NCBI RefSeq assembly: GCF_014203115.1
Contig: NZ_JACHIJ010000005.1
Location: forward strand, 124,001-188,000
Reading direction: 5' to 3'
Source of the DNA: Afipia massiliensis
Lineage (GTDB): Bacteria > Pseudomonadota > Alphaproteobacteria > Rhizobiales > Xanthobacteraceae
Length of the DNA: 64,000 nt
Made by a program: the position numbers and the translations under genes. Positions within the stretch are counted from its first letter, which is position 1. The number at the start of each line of letters is the position of its first letter. The notes beneath the pieces are model-generated. The model was not told where the DNA came from. It did no database searches and saw only the letters and a list, made by a program, of their open reading frames with translations. Below are positions 51,087-59,305 of this stretch, piece by piece.

Positions 51087-52448
51087 TCAGCCGAGTTTCC
51101 GGATGCGATTGGCCGCCGTCTTCACGCAATCGGCCGACGACATGTTCTTGAGCACCTTGTTCTGCAGCATCTCGGGCATGACATTCGTATCGAATACCTT
51201 GCACGGCCGCAGATCGATCGACGGACCGATCAGGTCGACCGACGAGAGCTTGACCTTGCTGTCCGGATCGATGAACGACTTCATCTGCATCATCGTTGCC
51301 CAATGCTTCTGAATCATCGGGTGTTTCTTCCAGCGCGGATCCTCGTAGATGTCCAGGCGCACCGGCTGGAAGTTCATCCAGGCCGAATGCAGCCAGTCGA
51401 TGTAATGCTCATCGATAAACCATTTGAGGAACTTGAGCGTCTCCTCGCTTTGTTTAGTCTTGAATGCCACGAACCCGTCGAAGGCAAATGGCAGCGCCTT
51501 TTGCTTGCCGGTGCTATCTGGTGCGGCAAAGATTCCATACTTGTCCGCAAGATCCGGATTTCGTGCTTCAAGCGCCTCGACCACACGACCGGAGTAAAGG
51601 GTATGCGCGACCTTTCCGGTGACGAAGAGGCTCATCAGTTCGGCATAACCGACCGTGTTCAATCCCGGTGGCATGGTCTTGTAGAGTTCACCGTAAAGAT
51701 CGAGGAAGCGCCCGGCCCGATCCGCATTCTCGGGAGCATCAAGAACAACGTTCCACTTGTCGTCGTAGAACTGCGGGGCCTCCGCGAACAGGTTGCCGAA
51801 GCTCGCCCAATTGGTCGCACTGTCGCTCGCCAGCGGCATCACGCAACCGCCACGCTCGATGTTGCCATCCTTTGAAACGGTCAACGCCCGGCAGTTTTCG
51901 AGATATTCCGCCCATGTATTAGGGATCTTGAGGCCCTTCTCGGCGTAGAGATCCTTTCGATAGTAACAGGTCACCAGATTGTAGTCGTAGGGATAGAACC
52001 AGTTTTCTCCCTGATACTTCCAGGCGCCCATCTGCCCCCAGGAATGCTGCTTCACAAGATCGGTCACCGGAAGAAGATGACCACCGCGGGCATACTGAAG
52101 AATATGGGCGATATAGCCTTGGGTGGCGAGATCATACGGAGTACCCGAATTGATCGCTGCCATGGTCTTCGCGTAGGCGCCGCTGATCGGCGTCGAATCG
52201 ACGATGATCTTGACACCGAACTTGCTCTCATACTCGTTGCACGCGTTTCGCAGCACGGTCTGGCTATCGGCCGCGGTCTCATTGTTCAGGAATCGGAGGG
52301 TCACTCCGGCTTGGGCGTTCACGTACGGAGCCGCCAGAGAGCTCGTCGCGCCAATGACTGCTCCCGCGGATGTTTTAAGAAAGTCTCGCCGGCTAAAACC
52401 GAAAGACTTACCCTTGGACTTCCATTGGTTTGAATTGCGCCTGGTCAT
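51087..52448 (-). CDS. Tat-exported solute-binding protein of the ABC importer
   Basis: 453 aa from ATG 52448, preceded by GGGAGGGA; the open frame to 52475 is not needed. A twin-arginine signal (FSRRDFLKTSAGAVIGATSS) ends near APYVNAQA. The mature part (VTLRFLNNETAADSQTVLRN) is a family 1 extracellular solute-binding protein: WFYPYDYNLVTCYYRKDLYA, VTGKVAHTLYSGRVVEAL and LPFAFDGFVAFKTKQ. Its start lies inside the 3' end of the ATPase gene (41-nt overlap). Ligands of this family are oligosaccharides or polyols; an oligo-glycol ether would suit the locus. Confidence 0.9.
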   Translation of the reverse strand: MTRRNSNQWKSKGKSFGFSRRDFLKTSAGAVIGATSSLAAPYVNAQAGVTLRFLNNETAADSQTVLRNACNEYESKFGVKIIVDSTPISGAYAKTMAAINSGTPYDLATQGYIAHILQYARGGHLLPVTDLVKQHSWGQMGAWKYQGENWFYPYDYNLVTCYYRKDLYAEKGLKIPNTWAEYLENCRALTVSKDGNIERGGCVMPLASDSATNWASFGNLFAEAPQFYDDKWNVVLDAPENADRAGRFLDLYGELYKTMPPGLNTVGYAELMSLFVTGKVAHTLYSGRVVEALEARNPDLADKYGIFAAPDSTGKQKALPFAFDGFVAFKTKQSEETLKFLKWFIDEHYIDWLHSAWMNFQPVRLDIYEDPRWKKHPMIQKHWATMMQMKSFIDPDSKVKLSSVDLIGPSIDLRPCKVFDTNVMPEMLQNKVLKNMSSADCVKTAANRIRKLG

Positions 52449-53568
52449 GATCTTCCCTCCCTTTGTTAATTTCATTTATTGATTTTGATTGCCTCAAAGC
52501 CTTCCCGTTTTCGCGCGAGAACAAATGCAACCGCTCCGCAGGCAGAACGACGGGGATTTTGTCGCCGGCCGCGAGCACGTCGTCGCGCGCAAATACCGCG
52601 CGGAATTTCTGACCGAAGATCGTTCCCAGCACATATGTCTGTGCACCGATTTGCTCTACCAAGCTGACGATCATCTCGATGTCCGATGCCGTCTCGGCAC
52701 GAACGATATGCTCTGGTCTGATGCCAACGGTGACGCTCTTCTCGGTCTCGATAAACTCGCCGTTCTGCAATCCGAGTTGTAGCTCGCCGGAACGAACCTT
52801 CAGACCGCCACCGTCGCGGAGCAATTCACCCTCAACCAGGTTCATCTCGGGCGAACCGATGAAGGCCGCCACAAAGACATTCTCCGGCCGGTCGTAGAGA
52901 TCCAGCGGCCGCCCGGCTTGCTGGATCCAGCCATCGCGCATGATGACAATCCGGTCACCGAGCGTCATGGCTTCGACTTGGTCGTGAGTCACGAAGATCA
53001 TCGTGGCTCCCAGCCGGGCATGCAGCGTCGCGATTTCTTCGCGGGTCTTCACGCGCAGCTTGGCGTCCAGATTGGAAAGGGGTTCATCGAGCAGAAAGAC
53101 GTCCGGGTCTCGGACGAGCGCGCGGCCAAGCGCAACCCGCTGCATCTGGCCACCCGAGAGCTGGCGCGGTTTTCGCTCGAGCAAGGGATCAAGACCGAGG
53201 CTCGACGCCGCGCTGCGCACACGACGATCGATCTCGTCTTTCGGTTCTCCGCGCACGCGAAGACCAAACGCCATGTTGTCGTAGACGGTCTTTTGCGGAT
53301 AGAGCGCGTAGTTTTGGAATACCATCGCAATATTGCGATCTTTCGGCGGAAGCGCGGTCACGTCCCGCCCGCCGATCATGATCTTGCCAGATGTCACATC
53401 ATCGAGGCCGGCAAGCATGCGCAAGGTGGTCGATTTCCCGCAGCCGGACGGCCCGACAAAAACGACCAGCTCTCCGTCGGCAATATCCAACGAAAAATCC
53501 TGCACCGCCCATGGCCCTCGGTCTCCGCCAAAGGATTTCGATACATTCTGGAGAGTGACTCGCGCCAT
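52408..53568 (-). CDS. ABC transporter ATP-binding protein, UgpC/MsmK type
   Basis: 386 aa. Walker A VFVGPSGCGKSTTLRML, Q-loop MVFQNYALYPQKTVY, signature RQLSGGQMQRVALGRALV, Walker B DVFLLDEPLSNLDAKLR and H-loop FVTHDQVEAMTLG are all intact. The C-terminal TOBE part (VGIRPEHIVRAETASDIEMI) is typical of CUT1 ATPases. First gene of the four-gene importer operon, with an operator-like palindrome at 53645 upstream. Confidence 0.93.
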   Translation of the reverse strand: MARVTLQNVSKSFGGDRGPWAVQDFSLDIADGELVVFVGPSGCGKSTTLRMLAGLDDVTSGKIMIGGRDVTALPPKDRNIAMVFQNYALYPQKTVYDNMAFGLRVRGEPKDEIDRRVRSAASSLGLDPLLERKPRQLSGGQMQRVALGRALVRDPDVFLLDEPLSNLDAKLRVKTREEIATLHARLGATMIFVTHDQVEAMTLGDRIVIMRDGWIQQAGRPLDLYDRPENVFVAAFIGSPEMNLVEGELLRDGGGLKVRSGELQLGLQNGEFIETEKSVTVGIRPEHIVRAETASDIEMIVSLVEQIGAQTYVLGTIFGQKFRAVFARDDVLAAGDKIPVVLPAERLHLFSRENGKALRQSKSINEINKGREDHDQAQFKPMEVQG

Positions 53569-53644
53569 ACAGCAAACCTCGCTTCGCGTTGCCTCTAGTT
53601 TTTATCACCATGCGCAGAATTCTGACTGCACAGCTGTCTTCCAA

Positions 53645-53659
53645 ATTGGATAGACCATT
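53645..53659. promoter_or_regulatory. GntR-type operator d: ATTGGA-TAG-ACCATT
   Basis: An imperfect copy of the palindrome, followed by TTGGTC at 53660-53665. It lies 77 nt before the ABC-importer ATPase start. Confidence 0.6.
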
Positions 53660-53797
53660 TTGGTCTTCCATACGTCTCCGCTTGTCAACTGTCAAGCAAT
53701 CAGCGGTCCGTACCCATCGGAACCTCGACCATTGAGCGGACGCTTGCGCCGAAACCTGGAGGACCCGGAACCCGTTGCCAATCTTGTTACAGCCGAT

Positions 53798-53825
53798 ATT
53801 GGTTTGACCAATTTGGACGATCCAA
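53798..53825. promoter_or_regulatory. Double GntR-type operator e upstream of the CoA-transferase gene
   Basis: ATTGGT-TTG-ACCAAT (53798-53812, perfect) and TTGGA-CGA-TCCAA (53813-53825, perfect 5-3-5) lie back to back, 70 nt before ATG 53897. Two adjacent palindromes suggest cooperative binding of two dimers, possibly also controlling the divergent importer operon. Confidence 0.75.
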
Positions 53826-53896
53826 TTATGGTTTAAATGGAAGGCGCGGAGTTTGTCGGAAATAGATCGCGTCACATAAACTGACAAGGAAGCGAC

Positions 53897-55165
53897 ATGG
53901 CTGGACCTCTGGTGGGCTACCGAGTACTCGATCTCTCAAGAATTCTCGCAGGACCGTGGTTAGGCCAGCTTCTTTCGGATCTCGGTGCCGAAGTCTGGAA
54001 AATCGAACGTCCCGGCACCGGCGACGACACACGGCAATGGGGACCGCCATTCCTGAAGGACAGTGACTCCAACGACACAACAGAAAGCGCCTATTTTCTC
54101 AGTGCTAACCGCGGCAAGTATTCGATCTGCGTCGACATCGCGACCGAGGAAGGCAGCGCAATCGTGCGCTCACTGGCGCAAAGTGCCGACATCGTGATCG
54201 AGAACTACAAGGTCGGCGACATGACCCGGTACGGGCTGGACTATGAGTCGCTGCGAAAACTTAAATCCGATATCATTTACTGCTCTATCACCGGCTATGG
54301 CCAAACCGGTCCAATGAAAGATGTCGCGGGATACGACATGGCGATCCAGGCAATCGGCGGCCTGATGAGCATTACGGGTGAAAGCGACGATATGCCGGGC
54401 GGAGGCCCACAGAAAGTCGGCGTTCCCATCGTCGATATTCTCACCGGGATGTACAGCGCCACGGGTGTAATTTCAGCGTTGCTGCACCGCGAGCGCACCG
54501 GCGAGGGTCAACACATCGACATGGCTCTGCTCGATGTTCAGGTTTCGGTACTTGCCAACCAGAACATGAATTATCTCACGACTGGGACTCCACCTAAACG
54601 CTCCGGTAATGCACATCCGAATATCGTGCCTTATCAGGTGTTCAAGACAAAGGATGGCTCGTTTGTGCTGGCTGTAGGAAACGATCAGCAATTCAGAAAA
54701 TTCTGTGTAACGGCGGGATTGACGGAACTAGCCACCGACACCCGCTTCCTCACCAACACCGATCGGCTTCACAATCGCGACCAGCTGATCCCACTTCTGG
54801 ACGTCCATCTGGCAACACAGACGACACATCACTGGATATCAGCATTTGAGCCAGTCGGAGTTCCTTGCGCGCCGATCAATCGCCTGGACCAGGTGTTTGC
54901 TCATCCGCAGGTGATCCATCGGGAACTGCAGATCAATCTGCCTCATCCTTCCGGCGCCATCGCGCCTCTCGTCGGCAACCCGATCAAGTTTTCTAAAACG
55001 AAAATCGAATATTCGAAGAGCCCGCCGTTGCGGGGCGAGGACACCGAACATGTCCTCAAGACTGTACTCAAACTTGATCAGGCACAGATTCAGCGCCTGA
55101 ACGAGAGCAGAATCGTCGATACCGGCACGCATCCTAAGCGCTCCTCACCAGGCCGGCTCGAATAA
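53897..55165 (+). CDS. CaiB/BaiF family III CoA-transferase
   Basis: 422 aa. It begins MAGPLVGYRVLDLSRILAGP then WLGQLLSDLGAEVWKIERPG, the typical opening. The catalytic Asp region follows: DIVIENYKVGDMTRYGLDYE, IYCSITGYGQTGPMKDVAGY then DMAIQAIGGLMSITG. It moves CoA between carboxylic acids by a covalent aspartyl intermediate. It may activate or release an acid intermediate of the pathway, alongside or instead of the acyl-CoA ligase. It carries the strongest operator pair of the locus. Confidence 0.9.
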   Translation: MAGPLVGYRVLDLSRILAGPWLGQLLSDLGAEVWKIERPGTGDDTRQWGPPFLKDSDSNDTTESAYFLSANRGKYSICVDIATEEGSAIVRSLAQSADIVIENYKVGDMTRYGLDYESLRKLKSDIIYCSITGYGQTGPMKDVAGYDMAIQAIGGLMSITGESDDMPGGGPQKVGVPIVDILTGMYSATGVISALLHRERTGEGQHIDMALLDVQVSVLANQNMNYLTTGTPPKRSGNAHPNIVPYQVFKTKDGSFVLAVGNDQQFRKFCVTAGLTELATDTRFLTNTDRLHNRDQLIPLLDVHLATQTTHHWISAFEPVGVPCAPINRLDQVFAHPQVIHRELQINLPHPSGAIAPLVGNPIKFSKTKIEYSKSPPLRGEDTEHVLKTVLKLDQAQIQRLNESRIVDTGTHPKRSSPGRLE

Positions 55166-55292
55166 GCGGGCGCGCTACTCGCAGCACCCCCGACGCATCA
55201 CTGCGGTCGCGCTTATTGCATCTGCCTCGAAATCGGCGGCGCTATTTCTCTGGCAAGCGAAGCTCGGACAAACTCGGACGAATGCGACCTAC

Positions 55293-55442
55293 CTAATGAC
55301 CGAGGGCCCAGACCGCCTTTTGAAATGCCGTTCTGTCTTGGGGAGACATGGTCTTGTCCCAATGCTCGATCCTCTTCGGCGCCCATAGAAGAACGACAAT
55401 AGCCGACGCGATAAGCGAAGCTGTCAACACCCGAGTGATCAT
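55293..55442 (-). CDS. Small membrane protein (49 aa)
   Basis: ATG at 55442 with GAGAGG 8 nt upstream. It reads MITRVLTASLIASAIVVLLW, then a basic APKRIEHWDK and a short amphipathic tail ending in WALGH. There is one membrane helix at residues 4-20. I do not recognise it. It lies on the opposite strand to the CoA-transferase and GMC genes, starting 42 nt from the operator at 55484, so it may be expressed from a divergent promoter in the same regulon. Tentative because of its size. Confidence 0.5.
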   Translation of the reverse strand: MITRVLTASLIASAIVVLLWAPKRIEHWDKTMSPQDRTAFQKAVWALGH

Positions 55443-55483
55443 CGAAACACCTCTCTGTTGACGCCCGAACCCCGGCCACTATA

Positions 55484-55498
55484 ATTGGACATACCAAA
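55484..55498. promoter_or_regulatory. GntR-type operator f: ATTGGA-CAT-ACCAAA
   Basis: An imperfect copy of the regulon palindrome, followed by ATGGTACTCCAA at 55499-55510. It lies about 130 nt before the GMC oxidoreductase start and next to the small reverse ORF. Confidence 0.6.
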
Positions 55499-55625
55499 AT
55501 GGTACTCCAAGACGATCAAAAAACAACGGCAAAAATTCGTCACTCGTATCGGAAAAGCATCCGGCGAGCTCTTCAAGCACACCAGCCACGTTACCCAGCC
55601 GCGGGCGTTCCCAGGGGGATTCGAA

Positions 55626-57260
55626 ATGAAATTATCTGGATATGACTACATCATCGTTGGCGCGGGATCGGCGGGATGCGTGCTGGCTTCGCGACTGAGC
55701 GAAGACCCGAACGTCAATGTCCTGCTGATTGAGGCCGGTGCTCCGTCCGCGTCCATCTTCGTTCATATGCCAGCCGGCATTCGCGTCCTCTACACAAGTC
55801 CGAAATACAATTGGCAATTCTGGACCGAACCCCAGGCTCATCTCAACAACCGAAAGATTTACATTCCGCGCGGCCGGGTTGTGGGTGGATCGTCCTCCAT
55901 CAACTCAATGATTGCGATTCGCGGCAACGCCTGGGACTACGACTCATGGGCGGCCCAGGGCCTGCCATCATGGAGCTACGAAAACCTGCGCCCCTACCTC
56001 AGGAAAATCGAGGATGCTACCCTGGTGACACGGGAGCGCGATCAGGACAGAGGATATTCCGGTCCTATTCGGCTGTCCTACGGCACCCTGCAACATCCCA
56101 TTTCAAAGGCGTTCATTGAAAGCGCAGTGTCGGCCGGCTTGCCGGAGAACAATGGCTTCAACGGCCCATCCCAGATCGGCGCGGGCTTTTACGAACTCAC
56201 CATCGCCGAAGGAAAGCGATCCGGAGCCTTCAAATATCTCGATCGCGCGAAGGGACGAAGCAATCTCACCCTCATGGCTAACTGCAGAGTTCGCCGGATC
56301 GCGATGGAGGGAACGCGAGCGCGCGGCGTGGTCATAGAGAAGGGTGGACGCGAGATAACCATCTCGGCAGAGCGCGAGGTATTGCTGACATCCGGAGCCA
56401 TCGGCTCACCGCAACTGCTGATGCTGTCGGGCATCGGACCGGCAGATCACCTGCAATCGCTCGGCATCAAGCCGGTCCTCGATTCCGGCGTTGGAAGTAA
56501 TCTGCAAGACCATCTGGACTGCGCAATTCGCCTGGAAGCGTCTCAGCCGGTTACGCTGACGCCGTATCTCGGCCTGATCAAGGGCGGCTTGGCGGGGGCG
56601 CAATACATTCTTCGGGGCACGGGCCCCGCAACGTCTCAAGGTGTCGAAGCCGGCGCCTTCTGGGGACCTGACAAAAATTCGTCGTTGCCGGAATGGCAAG
56701 CCCATCTCATCGTTGCGCTCCGAAATCCGCCGCCCAACGAACGTATCGATCATGGTTTCGCGATTCGCGTTTGCCAGCTTCGGCCCAAGAGCCGTGGCAC
56801 GCTGCGATTGCGATCGGCAGACCCATCCGACACTCCCGCTATTGATCCGCGCTTTCTCTCTGACGAGTCCGATTTCGTCAGCATGCAGGAGGGTGTCAGG
56901 CAGCTTTGCGAAATTATCGATCAACCGGGTCTGCGTAAATTCGTGAAACGAAAAATCGATGTCGATGCATTTACCAGTGTGAACTCGCGCAAAGAATGGA
57001 TACGGGCGCGCGCCGAAACGATCTATCATCCGGTCGGCACCTGCCGCATGGGCGAAGACAGCAACGCGGTTGTCGACGGTCAGTTGCGGGTCAGGGGGAT
57101 TGACAACCTCAGAGTCATCGATGGCTCGATCATGCCTACCGTCATCAGCGGAAATACCAATCTGCCGATCATGGCCATGGCGGAAAAGGCCGCAGAGCTG
57201 ATTGCAGGCAGCAACGAGACCAGACAGTCAGGTGCCGCCCCGAAAAAGCAGTCGGCTTGA
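55626..57260 (+). CDS. GMC oxidoreductase (choline/PEG-dehydrogenase type)
   Basis: 544 aa from ATG 55626 with AGGGGGA upstream; the frame is open from 55485 but the residues before are not part of the fold. FAD fold YDYIIVGAGSAGCVLASRLS, GMC signature 1 region IPRGRVVGGSSSINSMIAIR then GNAWDYDSWA, signature 2 LLTSGAIGSPQLLMLSGIGP and C-terminal catalytic region YHPVGTCRMGEDSNAVVDGQ (active-site His). It oxidises a primary alcohol to aldehyde, feeding electrons to quinone or another acceptor. In PEG degraders the same family (PegA) oxidises terminal hydroxyls. Confidence 0.92.
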   Translation: MKLSGYDYIIVGAGSAGCVLASRLSEDPNVNVLLIEAGAPSASIFVHMPAGIRVLYTSPKYNWQFWTEPQAHLNNRKIYIPRGRVVGGSSSINSMIAIRGNAWDYDSWAAQGLPSWSYENLRPYLRKIEDATLVTRERDQDRGYSGPIRLSYGTLQHPISKAFIESAVSAGLPENNGFNGPSQIGAGFYELTIAEGKRSGAFKYLDRAKGRSNLTLMANCRVRRIAMEGTRARGVVIEKGGREITISAEREVLLTSGAIGSPQLLMLSGIGPADHLQSLGIKPVLDSGVGSNLQDHLDCAIRLEASQPVTLTPYLGLIKGGLAGAQYILRGTGPATSQGVEAGAFWGPDKNSSLPEWQAHLIVALRNPPPNERIDHGFAIRVCQLRPKSRGTLRLRSADPSDTPAIDPRFLSDESDFVSMQEGVRQLCEIIDQPGLRKFVKRKIDVDAFTSVNSRKEWIRARAETIYHPVGTCRMGEDSNAVVDGQLRVRGIDNLRVIDGSIMPTVISGNTNLPIMAMAEKAAELIAGSNETRQSGAAPKKQSA

Positions 57261-57400
57261 CGCTCCGAGCATCTCGAAACCGCTGAGTGACCCATTTCAT
57301 CGATGGACTAGTGCCCCCGTGATGCGTCGGATATATCACTTCAGGCTGCGGTAATCCACGCGTTGCAATACCATCGTCTCCGCAATCATAAGGTTGAACC

Positions 57401-58195
57401 ATGACTGAACGACTGGAACCGTATCGTGTGGAAGCTTACAACACCGCCAAACTGTCCGAAAACAAGATGCATGATGATTCCGTAGCCCTGAAATACGGCT
57501 TCAGAGGCGGACTGGTGCCGGGAGTCGATGTTCTCGCCTACATGATCCACGTTCCGGTCGCGAAATGGGGCCGGACGTTCCTCGAGCGAGGATTGATCGA
57601 AGCGCGGTTCGTCAAGCCGGTCTATGACGGCGAGGCCGTACTGGTTCAGGCCGAGGAGTGCAGCGATGGGCTGGCACTGACCGTCGAGCGCGGCGAGCCA
57701 AAAGCCACGGGACGGGCCTCGCTTGCAGACACTGCGCCGGCATTCTCGCTCGCCGATTATCCCGACACCGCACCGGTTGTGACACGGACGCCCATCGACG
57801 CTGAATCTTATCGGCTCGGAAAATGGCTCGGCACTGCCCCGCGCTCCTGGCAAGGCGAGGCAGGTGCCGAATATCGCGCCGAGGTGCGCGAGGCCGATCC
57901 AATCTATGCGCGCGAAGGCCTCGTCCATCCAGGCGTGCTGCAGCGGATCATGAACCGAGTCCTCATGGAAAATGCTCTTCTCGGGCCATGGATTCATATC
58001 GGCAGCCGCATGCAACTGTTGTCAGCCGTTGCCGACACCGATGAACTCACCGCTCGCGCACGCGTCACGGGCAACTACGAGAAGAAGAGCCATTTGTTTG
58101 TAGAACTGGACGCTCTTATCGTCGCCAATGGCCGCACTCCTATCGCCCATTGCCAGCACACCGCGATCTATCAGCCTCGCGCTCAGGCTGCATAG
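57401..58195 (+). CDS. Hot-dog-fold protein, MaoC-dehydratase-like
   Basis: 264 aa. It appears to contain two hot-dog halves: YNTAKLSENKMHDDSVALKY then GFRGGLVPGVDVLAYMIH in the N-half (the GF/GGLVPG stretch is the usual hydratase helix region), and AREGLVHPGVLQRIMNRVLM, IHIGSRMQLLSAV, ARVTGNYEKKSHLFVELDAL in the C-half. It probably acts on a CoA thioester as hydratase or thioesterase. No operator copy was found in the 140 bases in front; it may be read through from the GMC gene. Confidence 0.7.
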   Translation: MTERLEPYRVEAYNTAKLSENKMHDDSVALKYGFRGGLVPGVDVLAYMIHVPVAKWGRTFLERGLIEARFVKPVYDGEAVLVQAEECSDGLALTVERGEPKATGRASLADTAPAFSLADYPDTAPVVTRTPIDAESYRLGKWLGTAPRSWQGEAGAEYRAEVREADPIYAREGLVHPGVLQRIMNRVLMENALLGPWIHIGSRMQLLSAVADTDELTARARVTGNYEKKSHLFVELDALIVANGRTPIAHCQHTAIYQPRAQAA

Positions 58196-58364
58196 GGTGC
58201 GGTCGCTTCGGCATTCAGCTTTTCTAACGCATTATCGTGGTTAGCCGAACTGGCTAGCCACTTTTCATCATGAAATTCGGGTGTGTGGCGCGATGCCGTC
58301 GCGCAGATAAGCGCAGCGGCCACAGCTTCTGCATACGACTGACTGCCCCCTGTATGCACACCAA

Positions 58365-58392
58365 TATTCCATAACGGCCATTATGCGAATCT
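58365..58392. promoter_or_regulatory. Conserved 28-bp upstream element, copy B
   Basis: 25 of 28 bases match 2469-2496. The core ATAACGGCCATTAT (58371-58384) is a near-palindrome whose outer pair (A/T) differs from copy A (G/C) in a compensated way. It ends exactly 85 nt before ATG 58478. Confidence 0.6.
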
Positions 58393-58426
58393 GATCGCTC
58401 GCCCAGAAATGAAGGGCAGCCAAAAG

Positions 58427-58471
58427 TACTTCGAACATACTATACTTCGGTTGCATTGCTCATTCGAAGTA
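58427..58471 (+). promoter_or_regulatory. Inverted repeat in the cassette B leader
   Basis: TACTTCGAA (58427-58435) and TTCGAAGTA (58463-58471) can pair around a 27-base loop that ends 6 nt before ATG 58478. It could be a leader hairpin hiding the ribosome-binding site or a second operator. No equivalent was seen in cassette A. Confidence 0.4.
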
Positions 58472-58477
58472 TCCTCC

Positions 58478-59197
58478 ATGCCCCCAAAAGATCCACTACG
58501 AAAACCGACAACCTTCGCTGAGGCAATCCATGTTGTCGAGCAAAGCCACGGTCTTTCAGAGGGCGCCCAAATCGTGGTGCATGTTGGGCGGATGAATATG
58601 AATGCAGGCAAGCATCTTCACCTCGTCGTGCTGGATTATAAGCCATCACTTTTCGACGAGAGCATTTTCATCCCCCTGCAATCAGGCAATACGTTTCGTG
58701 CGATTGATAATTTAACCGGGCAGCGCGACGAGTATGCTGTTGAGTTATTAAACGGAGGTATGGTGTCACATAATGCGGTTGTTACGCTGCAAGATGGCAC
58801 CACGTTACGCGCGGTGGAAATCCTACCCGTTAGACTTCCATATGAATTTACCCCGATGGATGAAAAGATCATTCATGCCGGCATTGCGGCCGCGAAGATT
58901 GAAGGCGCTGTCTATCGGTCTTTCCGGCAAGGACTATCTGAGGAAGATGCGAAGCGAACTATGGTCGTGGGAGATGAATTCTTTGAGTTTATTGAGTTCG
59001 GTGAATTCATTGAGGACTTCAAATTCATCGACTTTGGTAAGTTGGCTCAAGTTGAAAAGCGACCCCTCAGGCTAAAACATATACAGCGCGAATTCATAAA
59101 CCTTTTCCCCACGGCCGAAATTCCGTCGGAACAGAAGGTTTCTGATACGCTAGCTTCGGCAGGCTTTTGGAAGCCAAAACGCAGACCAAAATCGTAG
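58478..59197 (+). CDS. Hypothetical protein at head of cassette B
   Basis: 239 aa from ATG 58478 (MPPKDPLRKPTTFAEAIHVV). It has an acidic repeat-like stretch, FFEFIEFGEFIEDFKFIDFG, around residues 168-187 and a basic end, FWKPKRRPKS. The last 60 residues (LRLKHIQREFINLFPTAEIP then SEQKVSDTLASAGFWKPKRR) look like a winged-helix or primase-C-terminal-like module, tentatively. There is no visible similarity to the protein in the same slot of cassette A, although the upstream element and spacing are the same. Start chosen by that spacing and the TCCTCC-rich leader. Confidence 0.65.
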   Translation: MPPKDPLRKPTTFAEAIHVVEQSHGLSEGAQIVVHVGRMNMNAGKHLHLVVLDYKPSLFDESIFIPLQSGNTFRAIDNLTGQRDEYAVELLNGGMVSHNAVVTLQDGTTLRAVEILPVRLPYEFTPMDEKIIHAGIAAAKIEGAVYRSFRQGLSEEDAKRTMVVGDEFFEFIEFGEFIEDFKFIDFGKLAQVEKRPLRLKHIQREFINLFPTAEIPSEQKVSDTLASAGFWKPKRRPKS

Positions 59198-59305
59198 AAT
59201 TATAGCTAGCCACTTTTTAGCCACGTTCTCAGTTGGATCTGAGATGGTGACGCGGCACCGGAGATGTGAACATTAGGAGCTTCATTCATTTGGGATGAGG
59301 CTTCA

